DNA of 15,987 nt, from NCBI GenBank assembly GCA_027451085.1, contig DAIDKA010000001.1, positions 1 through 15,987 on the forward strand, in the 5' to 3' direction. Every line of letters starts with the position of its first letter. Within the stretch, counting starts at the first letter, position 1. The notes below the pieces were generated by a model. The model was not told where the DNA came from and made no database searches. It saw only the letters and a list, made by a program, of their open reading frames with translations. The DNA comes from Gammaproteobacteria bacterium (GTDB lineage Bacteria; Pseudomonadota; Gammaproteobacteria; Steroidobacterales; Steroidobacteraceae). The translations under genes and the position numbers were made by a program. This document shows positions 1 to 8,114 of this stretch, piece after piece.

Positions 1-2103
1 CGCCGCCGGCGGCGGCGCATTCTTCAGCTTGTTGGCGCTGTCGATCAGGAAGTTGCGGATCTTGAAGGTGTCCGAAGGCTTGAGCGTATCCCCGAACGAC
101 GCCATGCCGCGCGCGGACAGCTGGCCCTTGAGCACCACCGCATTGAAACCCTCCTGGGTGTACAGCATCGGCGTGCGGGTGAGGTCCGGGAAGTTCGCAC
201 CGCGGGTCTGGCCGCGGTCGCCATGGCAGGCCGCGCAGTTATGGGCATACAGCTGCTCACCGGCCTTGATGTCAGCGGCGGTGGCGCTGGCGTCCACCGG
301 CGGCGGCAGCAGCGGCCGCGGAGTGTACGGCTTGGTCGGCGGCAGCACGGCCTTGCCATCCAGCGAGAACACCAGCATGCGCGAATAGTTGGGCGCGTAG
401 TAGTCGCCCGCGACGCCACCCACGCTCACCGCGATGTACTGCCTGCCGTCCAGCTCATAGCTGATGGGCCCGGCCAGCACCGAGGTCTGCGCATCGAAGC
501 TCCACAGCACCTTGCCGGTCGAAGCATCGAAGGCGCGGAAGTGGTTGCCGGTGCCATTGCCCTGGAACACCAGTCCGCCGGCCGTCGACACGGCACCACC
601 GGTGGGACCCTGGTTCTCGTCGCTGGACCACACGGCCCTGCCCGTCTTCGGGTCCCAGGCCTGCAGGAACGACGCAAAGCCCTGTTTCGCGTCCGGGTGC
701 GTCTTGTACCAGGTCACCTGGGCGTAGAAATCAAGTCCCAGGTTGTAGCCCGTTTCGCTGACCTTGTAGTGCGGGTCATAGATCATGGGGAAGTACGCAT
801 GCTGGGTGGGCGTGTACATCAGGCCCGTGTCCGGGCTGTATGAGTTGGCATGCCAGCCATGCGCGCCCTGCACGCCGGGATACAGGTCGAAGCCGCCGCT
901 GCCCTTGGGGTAGCGGGCCTCAGGCCGCACCCGCGGCCGGCCGGTCTTCATGTCCACGCCATCGGCCCAGTTGACGTCGACGAATGGAGTGGCCTTGAGC
1001 AGCTTGCCGGTGCGGGCCTCGATCACGTAGTAGAACCCGTTCTTCGAGGGCTGCAGCAGCACGCGCCGCTTCTTGCCGTCGATCGCCATGTCCACGACGG
1101 ACAGCGGGCTCACCGCATCGTAGTCCCAGGTGTCGGCCGGGGTCTCCTGGTAATGCCAGACGTACTCGCCGGTGTCCGCGTTGACCGCGACGATGGACGC
1201 GAGGAACAGGTTGTCGCCGGTCTGCGGATCGCGGTAGGCATCGTTCCATGGCGTGCCGTTGCCGACGCCGAAGTACACGAGATTGGTCACCGGGTCATAG
1301 ACCAGGGCATCCCAGGTGGTGCCGCCACCACCGAGTTTCCACCACTGCCCGTGCCAGGTCCTGGCGGCCTTGGCCATGACGGAGTCCGAAGCGGCATGGT
1401 CCGGACCCTTGGACGGATCGCCGGGCACCGTGTAGAAGCGCCAGTCGAGCCTGCCGGTCTCAGCGTCATAGGCGCTGATGTAACCGCGCACCCCGTACTC
1501 ACCGCCGGACAGGCCGATCAGCACCCTGCCCTTGGCCACACGCGGGGCGCTGGTGATGGAGTAGTGCTGCTTGGGATCAATGGTGAGCTTTTCCCACACC
1601 GGTTTGCCGGTGGCGGCATCGATGGCAACCAGGCGTCCATCCAGGGTGCCGATGTAGATTTTGCCGTTCCAGGCGGCGATGCCGCGGTTGACAATGCCGC
1701 AGCAGACATTGCGGATCCACTGCCCCGGCGTCTTCGGGTCGTACTCCCACAGCTTCCTGCCGTTGTGCGCATCGAAGGCGTACACCTTGCTCCAGGCGGT
1801 GGACACGTACAGCACGCCGTCGATCTCCAGCGGCGTGCCATCCTGCGACAGGTTGGTGTCGTAGTCGGCGAACCACGCCAGGTGCAGCTTGTCGACATTG
1901 CCCTTGTTGATCTGCTTTAGCGGGCTGAAGCGCTGTTCGGAGTAGGTGCCGCCGTACGTCATCCAGTTGTCGGCGGTCGCCACGGGGTCTGCCATGCGCT
2001 GCTCATTGACGTTCGCAGGACCTGCGGCCAGCGCGGCACCCGAGGCCATGGCGAACAACAGGGCCTTGAGCCCCGGAACCTTGTTCAATGTACGAGTCGG
2101 CAT
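1..2103 (-). CDS. PQQ-dependent alcohol dehydrogenase with C-terminal cytochrome c domain (3' end cut by window)
   Basis: This is a periplasmic type II quinohemoprotein alcohol dehydrogenase, which oxidises alcohols with PQQ and passes electrons through its own heme c to the respiratory chain. The frame is open for all 701 codons from ATG 2103 to the left edge, where the C-terminus is lost; probably little is missing. Residues 1-26 form a signal peptide ending ALA. The eight-bladed propeller has the vicinal Cys134-Cys135 pair in RNVCCGIVNRG, a GNGTPWN motif, and WDYDA at 326-330, in which Asp327 is the expected catalytic base. The heme domain has CAACH (Cys623, Cys626, His627) and a likely Met667 ligand in GMASF. 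An AGGGGGG Shine-Dalgarno lies just before the start. Asp329, two residues after the catalytic Asp, matches lanthanide-type enzymes. The TetR gene lies 112 bp upstream on the same strand. Family assignment is firm; the substrate is not readable. Confidence 0.95.
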   Translation of the reverse strand, partial: MPTRTLNKVPGLKALLFAMASGAALAAGPANVNEQRMADPVATADNWMTYGGTYSEQRFSPLKQINKGNVDKLHLAWFADYDTNLSQDGTPLEIDGVLYVSTAWSKVYAFDAHNGRKLWEYDPKTPGQWIRNVCCGIVNRGIAAWNGKIYIGTLDGRLVAIDAATGKPVWEKLTIDPKQHYSITSAPRVAKGRVLIGLSGGEYGVRGYISAYDAETGRLDWRFYTVPGDPSKGPDHAASDSVMAKAARTWHGQWWKLGGGGTTWDALVYDPVTNLVYFGVGNGTPWNDAYRDPQTGDNLFLASIVAVNADTGEYVWHYQETPADTWDYDAVSPLSVVDMAIDGKKRRVLLQPSKNGFYYVIEARTGKLLKATPFVDVNWADGVDMKTGRPRVRPEARYPKGSGGFDLYPGVQGAHGWHANSYSPDTGLMYTPTQHAYFPMIYDPHYKVSETGYNLGLDFYAQVTWYKTHPDAKQGFASFLQAWDPKTGRAVWSSDENQGPTGGAVSTAGGLVFQGNGTGNHFRAFDASTGKVLWSFDAQTSVLAGPISYELDGRQYIAVSVGGVAGDYYAPNYSRMLVFSLDGKAVLPPTKPYTPRPLLPPPVDASATAADIKAGEQLYAHNCAACHGDRGQTRGANFPDLTRTPMLYTQEGFNAVVLKGQLSARGMASFGDTLKPSDTFKIRNFLIDSANKLKNAPPPAA

Positions 2104-2142
2104 GGTCCCCCCTGAAGGGCGGTCGGATCAGTGTGGGTCGCG

Positions 2143-2148
2143 ATTGTA
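2143..2148 (-). promoter_or_regulatory. Candidate -10 box for the alcohol dehydrogenase gene
   Basis: The 112-bp gap between the TetR stop and the dehydrogenase start reads TACAAT on the minus strand here. This would give a leader of about 30 nt with the AGGGGGG ribosome site near its end. I see no convincing -35 hexamer at 16-18 bp, so an activator-dependent promoter or read-through from the TetR gene is also possible. No clear terminator follows the TetR gene. Confidence 0.3.
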
Positions 2149-2215
2149 CCCTCAAAGCAACGGCTGGGAAGAACTCCCGAAAACCGGCAACTGTCTTTCC
2201 GGCACGTTTGTTGAC

Positions 2216-2941
2216 TTATTTTTGTCCGGCCCGGAGCCGGCCGCGCGGCGCACCGGACCAGCCCGCCAGCAGCAGCCGGGTGTTCTGCACCACCACGGAC
2301 TTGATCAGTGTCAGCGCCCGGGAGTCAAAGTCCTTCCACCCCATGGCGGCCAGATGATGTTCACGGTTCGCATAAAACGTCGTGACCTGGCCCAGCACGG
2401 TGCCTGCGCGCAGCTGGGTGATCTCGGCGCGCAGCGGCTGGCCGGTCGACAGGGCAATGAGCCCCATCATGGCATCGCGCAGATGCATGCCGATGTGTTC
2501 ATAGATCAGGGCCATCGCGGGGCCTGCGCCATCGACCTTGCCGCGGGCGATGAAGCGCCCCCAGCTTTCAGCTCCGGCCGCCATCAGGCCGTCGATCATG
2601 GCCTCCAGCACATCGCACAGCGCCTCAGCCACCTCGCCGCGCGCTCCCTCGCGTGTCACGCGCGCGGCCCGCTTCAGCGCCGGATCGAGCACTTCGCTCA
2701 CTCTTTCGACGATGTGCTGGGCACAGGCGCGGTGCAGTCCTTCCTTGCCTCCGAAGTAGTACTGCAGGGCCGGGGGATTGACACCGGCGCTGGTGGCGAT
2801 CTGCCGCGTCGACGCCTGATCATAACCATGGTCACCGAAAATCTGCAGGGCCGCTGCGATGATGCGTCCGCGGGTTTCCTCACCGCGTGCGTACCCCCCC
2901 TCCTCGGGATGCCTGCGTTGTGCCGCAATGTCGTTGCCCAT
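2216..2941 (-). CDS. TetR/AcrR-family regulator, CecR (YbiH)-like
   Basis: This is a 241-residue transcriptional repressor of the TetR family. Residues about 23-66 form the DNA-binding domain, with the recognition helix region STRQIATSAGVNPPALQYYF at 44-63. The C-terminal half (about 90-215) resembles the DUF1956 ligand domain of E. coli CecR/YbiH: it has EVAEALCDVLEAMIDGLM-type helices and a WGRFIARG segment. CecR-like proteins control export genes, which fits the divergent EmrAB-type pump starting 109 bp away. The ATG at 2941 gives a normal N-terminal arm; shorter starts would cut the HTH. The intergenic repeats probably form its operator and also cover its own promoter, implying autoregulation (inference). 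It may also affect the alcohol dehydrogenase gene 112 bp downstream on the same strand. The ligand is unknown. Confidence 0.9.
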   Translation of the reverse strand: MGNDIAAQRRHPEEGGYARGEETRGRIIAAALQIFGDHGYDQASTRQIATSAGVNPPALQYYFGGKEGLHRACAQHIVERVSEVLDPALKRAARVTREGARGEVAEALCDVLEAMIDGLMAAGAESWGRFIARGKVDGAGPAMALIYEHIGMHLRDAMMGLIALSTGQPLRAEITQLRAGTVLGQVTTFYANREHHLAAMGWKDFDSRALTLIKSVVVQNTRLLLAGWSGAPRGRLRAGQK

Positions 2942-2983
2942 GGATCTCGCTGCCCGTCACGGAATTGGCCGGTCGCAAATGTA

Positions 2984-3029
2984 TTCCACTTGACAAATAA
3001 TTTCCAGTTGGACAACATGTTCCAGCTGG
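2984..3029. promoter_or_regulatory. Candidate operator/promoter: three 18-bp-phased repeats with an inverted repeat
   Basis: In the 109-bp divergent gap, TTCCACTTG (2984-2992), TTCCAGTTG (3002-3010) and TTCCAGCTG (3020-3028) start exactly 18 bp apart. The last two copies sit in an imperfect inverted repeat, CCAGTTGGA (3004-3012) and TCCAGCTGG (3021-3029), with 8 of 9 pairs and an 8-bp spacer; an AACATGTT palindrome (3014-3021) overlaps the centre. TTGACA (2990-2995) is a good -35 for the pump operon and overlaps the first copy, although the -10 at 17 bp spacing (CAACAT) is poor. This layout fits repression of the pump by the TetR protein. Binding is inferred, not shown. Confidence 0.5.
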
Positions 3030-3050
3030 CATACATCCGGAGCCTGTTCC

Positions 3051-4121
3051 ATGGCCGACGCCCCGCCCCCAGACCCGAAAGAATCCCGCAACCACATCAT
3101 CCTGGGCACCGCCGCCGCGGTGATCGTCCTCGCCGGCCTCGCCTACGGGGTCGAATGGCTGCTGCACGGCCGCTTCGTGGAGTCCACCGACGACGCCTAC
3201 CTGCAGGCCGACCTGGTCGCCATGGCGCCACGCGTCGCCGGCTACATCGAGCAGGTCTATATCAAGGACAACCAGAAGGTCAAAGCCGGGGACCCACTCG
3301 TGCGCATCGACGTGCGCACCTACCGCGCCAGCCTGAACCAGCAGGCCGCCACGGTGAATGCACGCGACGCGGACATCGCCGCCCTGCAGAGCCAGGTCGT
3401 CCAGCAGAAGTCCGCCATCGAGCAGAGCCGGGCGCAGCTGGCCGTGGCCGAGGCCAACGCCCGCTTTGCCCGTTCCGAGGAACAGCGCTACAAGGGCCTG
3501 CATGCGCAGGGTGTGGAGACCGAGGAACGCTACGCGCAGGCCGTCAACCAGCGCGACGTGGCCGTGGCCCAGCAGCAGGCCGCCGCTGCCGCCCTGCACT
3601 CGGCCGAACACCAGATCTCGACCCTGGAGAGCCAGGAGAACCAGGCCAGGGCGCAGCTGCAAGCCGCCGAGGCCGCTGTGCACACCGCCCAGCTCAACGT
3701 CGACGACACCATCATCAAGGCGCCCATGGACGGCCGCATCGGCGACAACAACGCCCGCGTGGGCCAGTACGTGCAGCCCGGTACCCGGCTGATGAGCGTG
3801 GTGCCGGTGCAGAACATCTACCTGGTGGCGAACTTCAAGGAGACCCAGGTCAGACGCATGCGCGTCGGCCAACCCGCCGAGATCCATGTCGATGCCCTGG
3901 GTGACGGCCCCCTCCACGGCCACATCGACAGCTTCGCCCCCGGCACCGGCGCGCAGTTCGCATTGCTGCCGCCTGAGAACGCCACCGGCAACTTCACCAA
4001 GATCGTGCAACGCGTGCCCGTGCGCATCCATATCGATGTGCCGCCCGAACTGGCCGGCCGGCTGGTGCCCGGCATGTCCGTCACCGCCGACGTCGATACC
4101 CGCCAGGACGGGACGCGGTAA
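3051..4121 (+). CDS. EmrA/HlyD-family membrane fusion protein (efflux adaptor)
   Basis: This 356-residue periplasmic adaptor joins the inner-membrane transporter to the outer-membrane channel in a tripartite multidrug pump. A short cytoplasmic tail precedes one membrane helix at about 16-36. The family motif STDDAYLQADLVAMAP follows at 45-60, then a lipoyl half (GYIEQVYIKDNQKVKAGDPL, 64-83). A long Gln/Ala-rich coiled-coil hairpin spans about 90-215, the second lipoyl half with IIKAPMDGRIGD is at 221-232, and beta-barrel segments include NFKETQVRRMRVGQ and TKIVQRVPVRI. Length and order match EmrA/FarA proteins. GGAG at 3039-3042 is well spaced from the ATG. The stop codon directly abuts the transporter's GTG, so the two are one translational unit. 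Substrates cannot be read from the sequence. Confidence 0.95.
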   Translation: MADAPPPDPKESRNHIILGTAAAVIVLAGLAYGVEWLLHGRFVESTDDAYLQADLVAMAPRVAGYIEQVYIKDNQKVKAGDPLVRIDVRTYRASLNQQAATVNARDADIAALQSQVVQQKSAIEQSRAQLAVAEANARFARSEEQRYKGLHAQGVETEERYAQAVNQRDVAVAQQQAAAAALHSAEHQISTLESQENQARAQLQAAEAAVHTAQLNVDDTIIKAPMDGRIGDNNARVGQYVQPGTRLMSVVPVQNIYLVANFKETQVRRMRVGQPAEIHVDALGDGPLHGHIDSFAPGTGAQFALLPPENATGNFTKIVQRVPVRIHIDVPPELAGRLVPGMSVTADVDTRQDGTR

Positions 4122-5702
4122 GTGTCCCGCACGCCCCACGACGAGCCCAACGCCAGCACCCTCGACTGGCTGGCGGTCATTGCAGGCGCACTGGGCGCGC
4201 TGATCGCATCGCTGGACATTTCCATCACCAACTCCGCCCTGCCGCAGATCCAGGGTGAGGTCGGCGCCAGCGGCACCGAAGGCACCTGGATCTCCACCGG
4301 CTACCTGGTGAGCGAGGTCGTCATGATCCCGCTGTCGGCATGGCTCAGCCGCCTGCTGGGCATGCGCAAGCTGCTGCTGACCTGCGCCATCCTGTTCACC
4401 GTGTTCTCTATCATGTGCGGCCTGAGCCACACGCTCACCGCCATGATCCTGGGCCGGGTGGGCCAGGGGTTCTTCGGCGGCGCCCTCATCCCCACTGCGC
4501 AGACCATCGTGCGCACCCGGCTGCCGCGCCACCAGATGCCCATCGGCATGACGCTCTTCGGCCTGATCGTGCTGCTGGGGCCGCTGCTGGGGCCCGTCAT
4601 CGGCGGCACATTGACCGAGCATGTCAGCTGGCAGTGGTGCTTCTTCATCAACATCCCGGTGGCCTTCGCGCTGGTCAGCCTGCTGATGCTGGGCCTGCCG
4701 CCGGAAAAAGCCGACATGCACGAACTGGTCAATGCGGACTGGCTCGGCATCATCGGCATGTCCGTGGGCCTGTCCTGCCTGACCATCGTGCTGGAGGAAG
4801 GCCAGCGCGAACAGTGGTTCGACTCGCACCTGATCCGCAACCTCACGGTCGCCTCGATCGTGGGTCTGATTGCCATGGGGATTTCCCAGTTCACCAGTCG
4901 CAGGCCGATCATCAAGCTGTCGCTGATGCGGAACAGGTCCTACGCCGGGGCCACCATCATCGTCGTGTGCGTCGGCATGGTGATCTACGGCATCCTGTAT
5001 GTGCTGCCGCAGTTCCTTGCCGGCATCTCGGGCTACAACGCCGAACAATCCGGCTGGATCCTCGCACTCTCAGGGCTGCCCGCCTTCGGGCTCATGCCCG
5101 TGCTGCCGCGCCTGCTGGGCAAAGCCGACATCCGGGTGCTGGTGCTGATCGGGCTGCTGGCCTTTGCCATCAGCTGTTTCGTCGACGTCCATCTCACGCC
5201 GGATTCCGCCGGCGGAGACTTCGTCTTCTCACAGCTGCTGCGAGGCGTGGGCCAGATATTCTCCTTCATGCCGCTGAACCAGATCTCCGTCGGCTCGGTC
5301 AGCCGCGCCGACGCCGCCGATGCCGCCGGTCTGTTCAACATGGCGCGCAACCTCGGCGGCTCCTTCGGCCTCGCGCTGCTGGGTGTGTTCATCGACCGGC
5401 GCGTGGAACTCCACGCTGACGTCATCCGCGAAACGGTCCGGGCCAATTCCGCCCTGGTACAGGACCGGCTCGCCAGCCAGGCCGCGCTCTTCGCCGGCAA
5501 CAACGGCGACACGGTGCTGGCCCAGGGTCAGGCGCTGGCCTCACTCGCCGGCCAGATCCACCGCCAGGCCATGGTCATCACCTACTCCGAGTGCTTCTGG
5601 GTGCTGGGCGTGTGCCTGTTCCTGATGCTGCCGCTGCTGCTCATCCTGCGTGCACCAGCGGCCCAGCCTCCCGGCGCTCGTCCTGCCGAGGCCGCCCATT
5701 GA
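4122..5702 (+). CDS. DHA2-family (EmrB/QacA-type) MFS drug:H+ antiporter
   Basis: This is a 526-residue inner-membrane proton antiporter, the motor of the tripartite pump. It has the 14-helix DHA2 pattern, with motif D1 LDISITNSALP at 31-41, a motif A-like loop (SAWLSRLLGMRK), GRVGQGFFGGALIPTAQTIV, and the antiporter motif C region GPLLGPVIGG near residues 150-165. A periplasmic loop rich in charged residues before the last helix is normal for EmrB. The start is GTG at 4122, immediately after the adaptor's TAA; the protein begins MSRTPHDEPN and the first helix follows at about 14. No separate strong ribosome site is obvious, so translation is probably coupled to the adaptor. The outer-membrane gene starts 14 bp after its stop. 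Confidence 0.95.
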   Translation: MSRTPHDEPNASTLDWLAVIAGALGALIASLDISITNSALPQIQGEVGASGTEGTWISTGYLVSEVVMIPLSAWLSRLLGMRKLLLTCAILFTVFSIMCGLSHTLTAMILGRVGQGFFGGALIPTAQTIVRTRLPRHQMPIGMTLFGLIVLLGPLLGPVIGGTLTEHVSWQWCFFINIPVAFALVSLLMLGLPPEKADMHELVNADWLGIIGMSVGLSCLTIVLEEGQREQWFDSHLIRNLTVASIVGLIAMGISQFTSRRPIIKLSLMRNRSYAGATIIVVCVGMVIYGILYVLPQFLAGISGYNAEQSGWILALSGLPAFGLMPVLPRLLGKADIRVLVLIGLLAFAISCFVDVHLTPDSAGGDFVFSQLLRGVGQIFSFMPLNQISVGSVSRADAADAAGLFNMARNLGGSFGLALLGVFIDRRVELHADVIRETVRANSALVQDRLASQAALFAGNNGDTVLAQGQALASLAGQIHRQAMVITYSECFWVLGVCLFLMLPLLLILRAPAAQPPGARPAEAAH

Positions 5703-5716
5703 ATGGAACTGCCGCG

Positions 5717-7195
5717 ATGCCATTGAACCGCCATTTCCCCTCCAGCCGCGCCAACCAGGGCGCCCCGGGCTACGCCAGGCTCGGATTCTTCGGTCCGCTC
5801 GTGCTGGGCCTGGCGGCCTGCACGGTCGGCCCCGACTACAAGGGACCGCCTGCCTCGCCGCAGGTGAAAACCACGTTCCAGCGCGCCCTGCCAGACAACA
5901 CGGCCGCCGAGCCGCCGGCACAGTGGTGGACCGCGCTCAAGGATCCGATGCTCGACCGGCTGATCGACACCGCCCTCAAGGCCAATCCCAGCGTCGCGGT
6001 TGCGCAGGCCCGGCTGCGCGAAGTCCGCGCCACGCTGTCACAGCAGCGTGCCGGTGAACTGCCGACCACCGGCGGCTCTGCGGCCTACCTGCGCCTCAAG
6101 AATCCCTTGAGCAGCAGCAGCGGCGATCTCAATCTGTATTCCCTGGGGTTTGACGCCAGCTGGGAGATCGACATCTTCGGCGGCGCCCGCCGCGCGGTCG
6201 AGGCCGCCTCGGCCGGCACCCAGGCCTCCGCCGCCAGCCTGCAAGACGTCCGCGTCAGCCTGTCCGCGGAAGTCGCCGACGCCTACGTGCAGTTGCGCGA
6301 CGCGCAGCAACGCCGCGCCCTCACCCGGCGCAACATCGAGATCGACACCCAGCTGCTGCGGCTGATGCAGGCCCGCCGCGGCGGCGGCACCGCATCGGAC
6401 CTCGACGTCGCGCGCATCACCAACCAGCTGGACAACACCCGCGCCGACCTTGCGCCGCTGACCGCACTGGTCACCGAGCAGCTGGACCGGTTGGCGGTGC
6501 TGAGCGGAGGCGCCCCCGGCTCCCTGGACCAGATGCTTGCAGACGCCACGCCGGTGCCCACTGCGCCGGCCAGCATTCCCGTCGGTGATCCCGCCGCGCT
6601 GCTGCGGCGCCGCCCCGACGTGGTGAGCGCCGAGCGCAAGCTCGCTCAGAGCAACGCCATCATCGGGCAGAACGTCGCCGCGTATTTCCCGAAGGTCAGC
6701 CTGCTGGGTTTCCTGGGGTTTGCCTCAACCTCGCCCGGCACCCTGTTTGAAAGCGGCAGCTTCACGCCCTTGATCGCGCCCGTCCTGCAGTGGACCCCGT
6801 TTGATTTCGGCCGCACGCGCGCCAAGGTCAGCCAGGCCCGCGCAGCACGCGACGAGGCCGAAGCCAGCTACCAGCAGGCCGTCCTCAACGCGCTGGAGGA
6901 TGCCGAAGGGTCACTGGCGCGCTTCGGCGGCCAGCGCGACACGGTGACGGACCTGGCCCGCGCCCTGGCCTCCGCCGAGCGGGTGTATGCGCTGACCGAA
7001 GTGCGCCTGCAAGGCGGCACGGCGGCCACCCTGGACGTGCTGGACGCCGACTCGCGCCGCATCCAGGCCGAAGTCGCCTACCAGCAGGCCGTCTCCGGAC
7101 TGACCCAGGACTACGTGGCACTGCAGAAAAGCCTGGGACTGGGATGGCAGCAACCCCCGGCGCAGGCGGCGCCGGGGGTTGCACAGGCTCAATAG
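5717..7195 (+). CDS. NodT-family outer-membrane efflux lipoprotein (TolC-like)
   Basis: This 492-residue protein is the outer-membrane duct of the pump. I chose ATG 5717 because GGAA (5705-5708) lies 8 nt before it; the frame is open further upstream but only inside the transporter gene. The N-terminus has a long polar stretch, then a hydrophobic segment ending in the lipobox LAAC with Cys35, followed by TVGPDYKGP, typical of NodT/OprM lipoproteins. Two outer-membrane-efflux repeats follow, with long helices (for example VAQARLREVRATLSQQRAG) and the family hallmarks LLRRRPDVVSAERKLAQSN and GGTAATLDVLDA. It ends in a short Gln/Ala/Pro tail whose codons form a perfect hairpin. The stop overlaps the end of the convergent minus-strand gene by 7 bp. 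It is the last gene of the pump operon. Confidence 0.95.
   Translation: MPLNRHFPSSRANQGAPGYARLGFFGPLVLGLAACTVGPDYKGPPASPQVKTTFQRALPDNTAAEPPAQWWTALKDPMLDRLIDTALKANPSVAVAQARLREVRATLSQQRAGELPTTGGSAAYLRLKNPLSSSSGDLNLYSLGFDASWEIDIFGGARRAVEAASAGTQASAASLQDVRVSLSAEVADAYVQLRDAQQRRALTRRNIEIDTQLLRLMQARRGGGTASDLDVARITNQLDNTRADLAPLTALVTEQLDRLAVLSGGAPGSLDQMLADATPVPTAPASIPVGDPAALLRRRPDVVSAERKLAQSNAIIGQNVAAYFPKVSLLGFLGFASTSPGTLFESGSFTPLIAPVLQWTPFDFGRTRAKVSQARAARDEAEASYQQAVLNALEDAEGSLARFGGQRDTVTDLARALASAERVYALTEVRLQGGTAATLDVLDADSRRIQAEVAYQQAVSGLTQDYVALQKSLGLGWQQPPAQAAPGVAQAQ
7150..7182. terminator. Perfect 14-bp hairpin at convergent gene ends (possible two-way terminator)
   Basis: GCAACCCCCGGCGC (7150-7163) and GCGCCGGGGGTTGC (7169-7182) pair without a mismatch around a 5-nt loop. 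The hairpin is inside the last codons of the outer-membrane gene and begins 6 nt after the stop of the opposite-strand gene. Neither side has an immediate T tract, so classic intrinsic termination is uncertain. It could be a transcript-end stabiliser, a weak two-way terminator, or both. Confidence 0.5.
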
Positions 7196-8088
7196 TCCGG
7201 CGCCTGCGGCGACATCGGCGCATGCATCGCAACGTTCACCGACAGGGTGTGCACCCAGCGCAGCTTGCCGTTCACCAGCCGGAAGGTGTGTGAGTCCGGC
7301 ATGCCGCTGACGCTGTTGCCGAAGCGGCAGAAGATGTTGACCACCCCCTGCTCGGTGTCGACGACGTAATCACGGTTGACGATGTACAGCACGCCGTTGG
7401 GAATGCCGACCTTGCAGGTGGAATCGGGGTTGTTGTTGCGGTCGGTGTAGGCGCCGCCCTCCAGCCGCGCGCAGGGGCTGCCCCAGGGCACGTCGACGAA
7501 CTTGTCCGCGAACTCATCCAGGTAGGCATTGCCCGCGTTGATCAGGTACTGCGCCGGGCGCTGCTCCGCGGGCGACAGTGTGTGCCAGTCCTCCCTGCTT
7601 GAGAACTTCAGGTAATTGTTGGCGTTGAACAGCCAGTCGCCCTTTTCGGTGACCAGGCTGTCGATGCGCTTGATCCTGCCCGCATCGACGTACAGGCGCG
7701 TGCCGATCACGTACTGCGTAGGCCCCTGCGTGACGATGACCTCCGAGAAGGTCTTGCAGCGGGTGGTGTCGTAGAAGCTGCGGCTGAAGGCCACCTGCAG
7801 CGGCGTGTTCCACAGCCCCTTGTCCGCGGCCACCGGCGCCATTTCCTCCAGGTACACGGCCTTGTCCGCGAATGCCATCTTCGAGCGGTCACCGGACTGC
7901 TGGGCCGCAAGGTAGCTGTCGACCGCCGCCTTGAGCGAATCGCGCGTGCACACCGGCGGTGGCTCCGGCGGCGGCTGCACCGGGCCCTGCACCTTACGGG
8001 GCGCCGCCTGCTGCGCCAGCGCCGGCACGGCGGTCGCGCACAGCGCCAGTGCGCCGATCATCAAAGACAGTCTGTACCTTGCTTGCAT
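7189..8088 (-). CDS. Exported protein of unknown function, likely two NTF2/SnoaL-like domains
   Basis: This protein of 299 residues has no function I can name. ATG 8088 is chosen because AGGGG sits 8 nt upstream; the longer frame would need a TTG start. Residues 1-25 are a signal peptide (MQARYRLSLMIGALALCATA, then VPALA), followed by a proline-rich linker (VQPPPEPPPVC). The rest reads as two similar alpha+beta halves. The first runs from LKAAVDSYLAAQQSGD through GTRLYVDAGRIKRIDSLV. The second runs from LINAGNAYLDEFADKF to FRLVNGKLRWVHTLSVNV, each ending in a 'G-R/K-I/L' strand as in SnoaL-like folds. Several cysteines suggest periplasmic disulfides. It starts 26 bp after the interrupted gene upstream and aligns with it across the AGNA(Y) segment, so the two look like tandem paralogs in one operon. 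The fold is inference. Confidence 0.8.
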   Translation of the reverse strand: MQARYRLSLMIGALALCATAVPALAQQAAPRKVQGPVQPPPEPPPVCTRDSLKAAVDSYLAAQQSGDRSKMAFADKAVYLEEMAPVAADKGLWNTPLQVAFSRSFYDTTRCKTFSEVIVTQGPTQYVIGTRLYVDAGRIKRIDSLVTEKGDWLFNANNYLKFSSREDWHTLSPAEQRPAQYLINAGNAYLDEFADKFVDVPWGSPCARLEGGAYTDRNNNPDSTCKVGIPNGVLYIVNRDYVVDTEQGVVNIFCRFGNSVSGMPDSHTFRLVNGKLRWVHTLSVNVAMHAPMSPQAPDY

Positions 8089-8114
8089 GTGCTTTACCCC
8101 TGTGAGCAATATGT

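Noticed and set aside
850..1920. 356-codon plus-strand frame opposite the alcohol dehydrogenase
   Set aside because: It is antisense to a gene with clear heme, PQQ and signal-peptide motifs and has no recognisable features of its own.
1946..3904. 652-codon plus-strand frame crossing the dehydrogenase start, the regulator and the adaptor
   Set aside because: It spans three real genes on both strands in the wrong frame and its translation is low-complexity Arg/Pro/Gly.
2880..5048. 722-codon open frame on the minus strand opposite the pump genes
   Set aside because: It is antisense to well-supported adaptor and transporter genes, its translation is a His/Asp/Gly/Gln-rich mix with no family motif, and long antisense frames are expected at this GC content.
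8107..8109. TTG at 8109 as start of the downstream double-domain protein
   Set aside because: ATG 8088 has a well-spaced AGGGG and begins a normal signal peptide; the TTG has no ribosome site.
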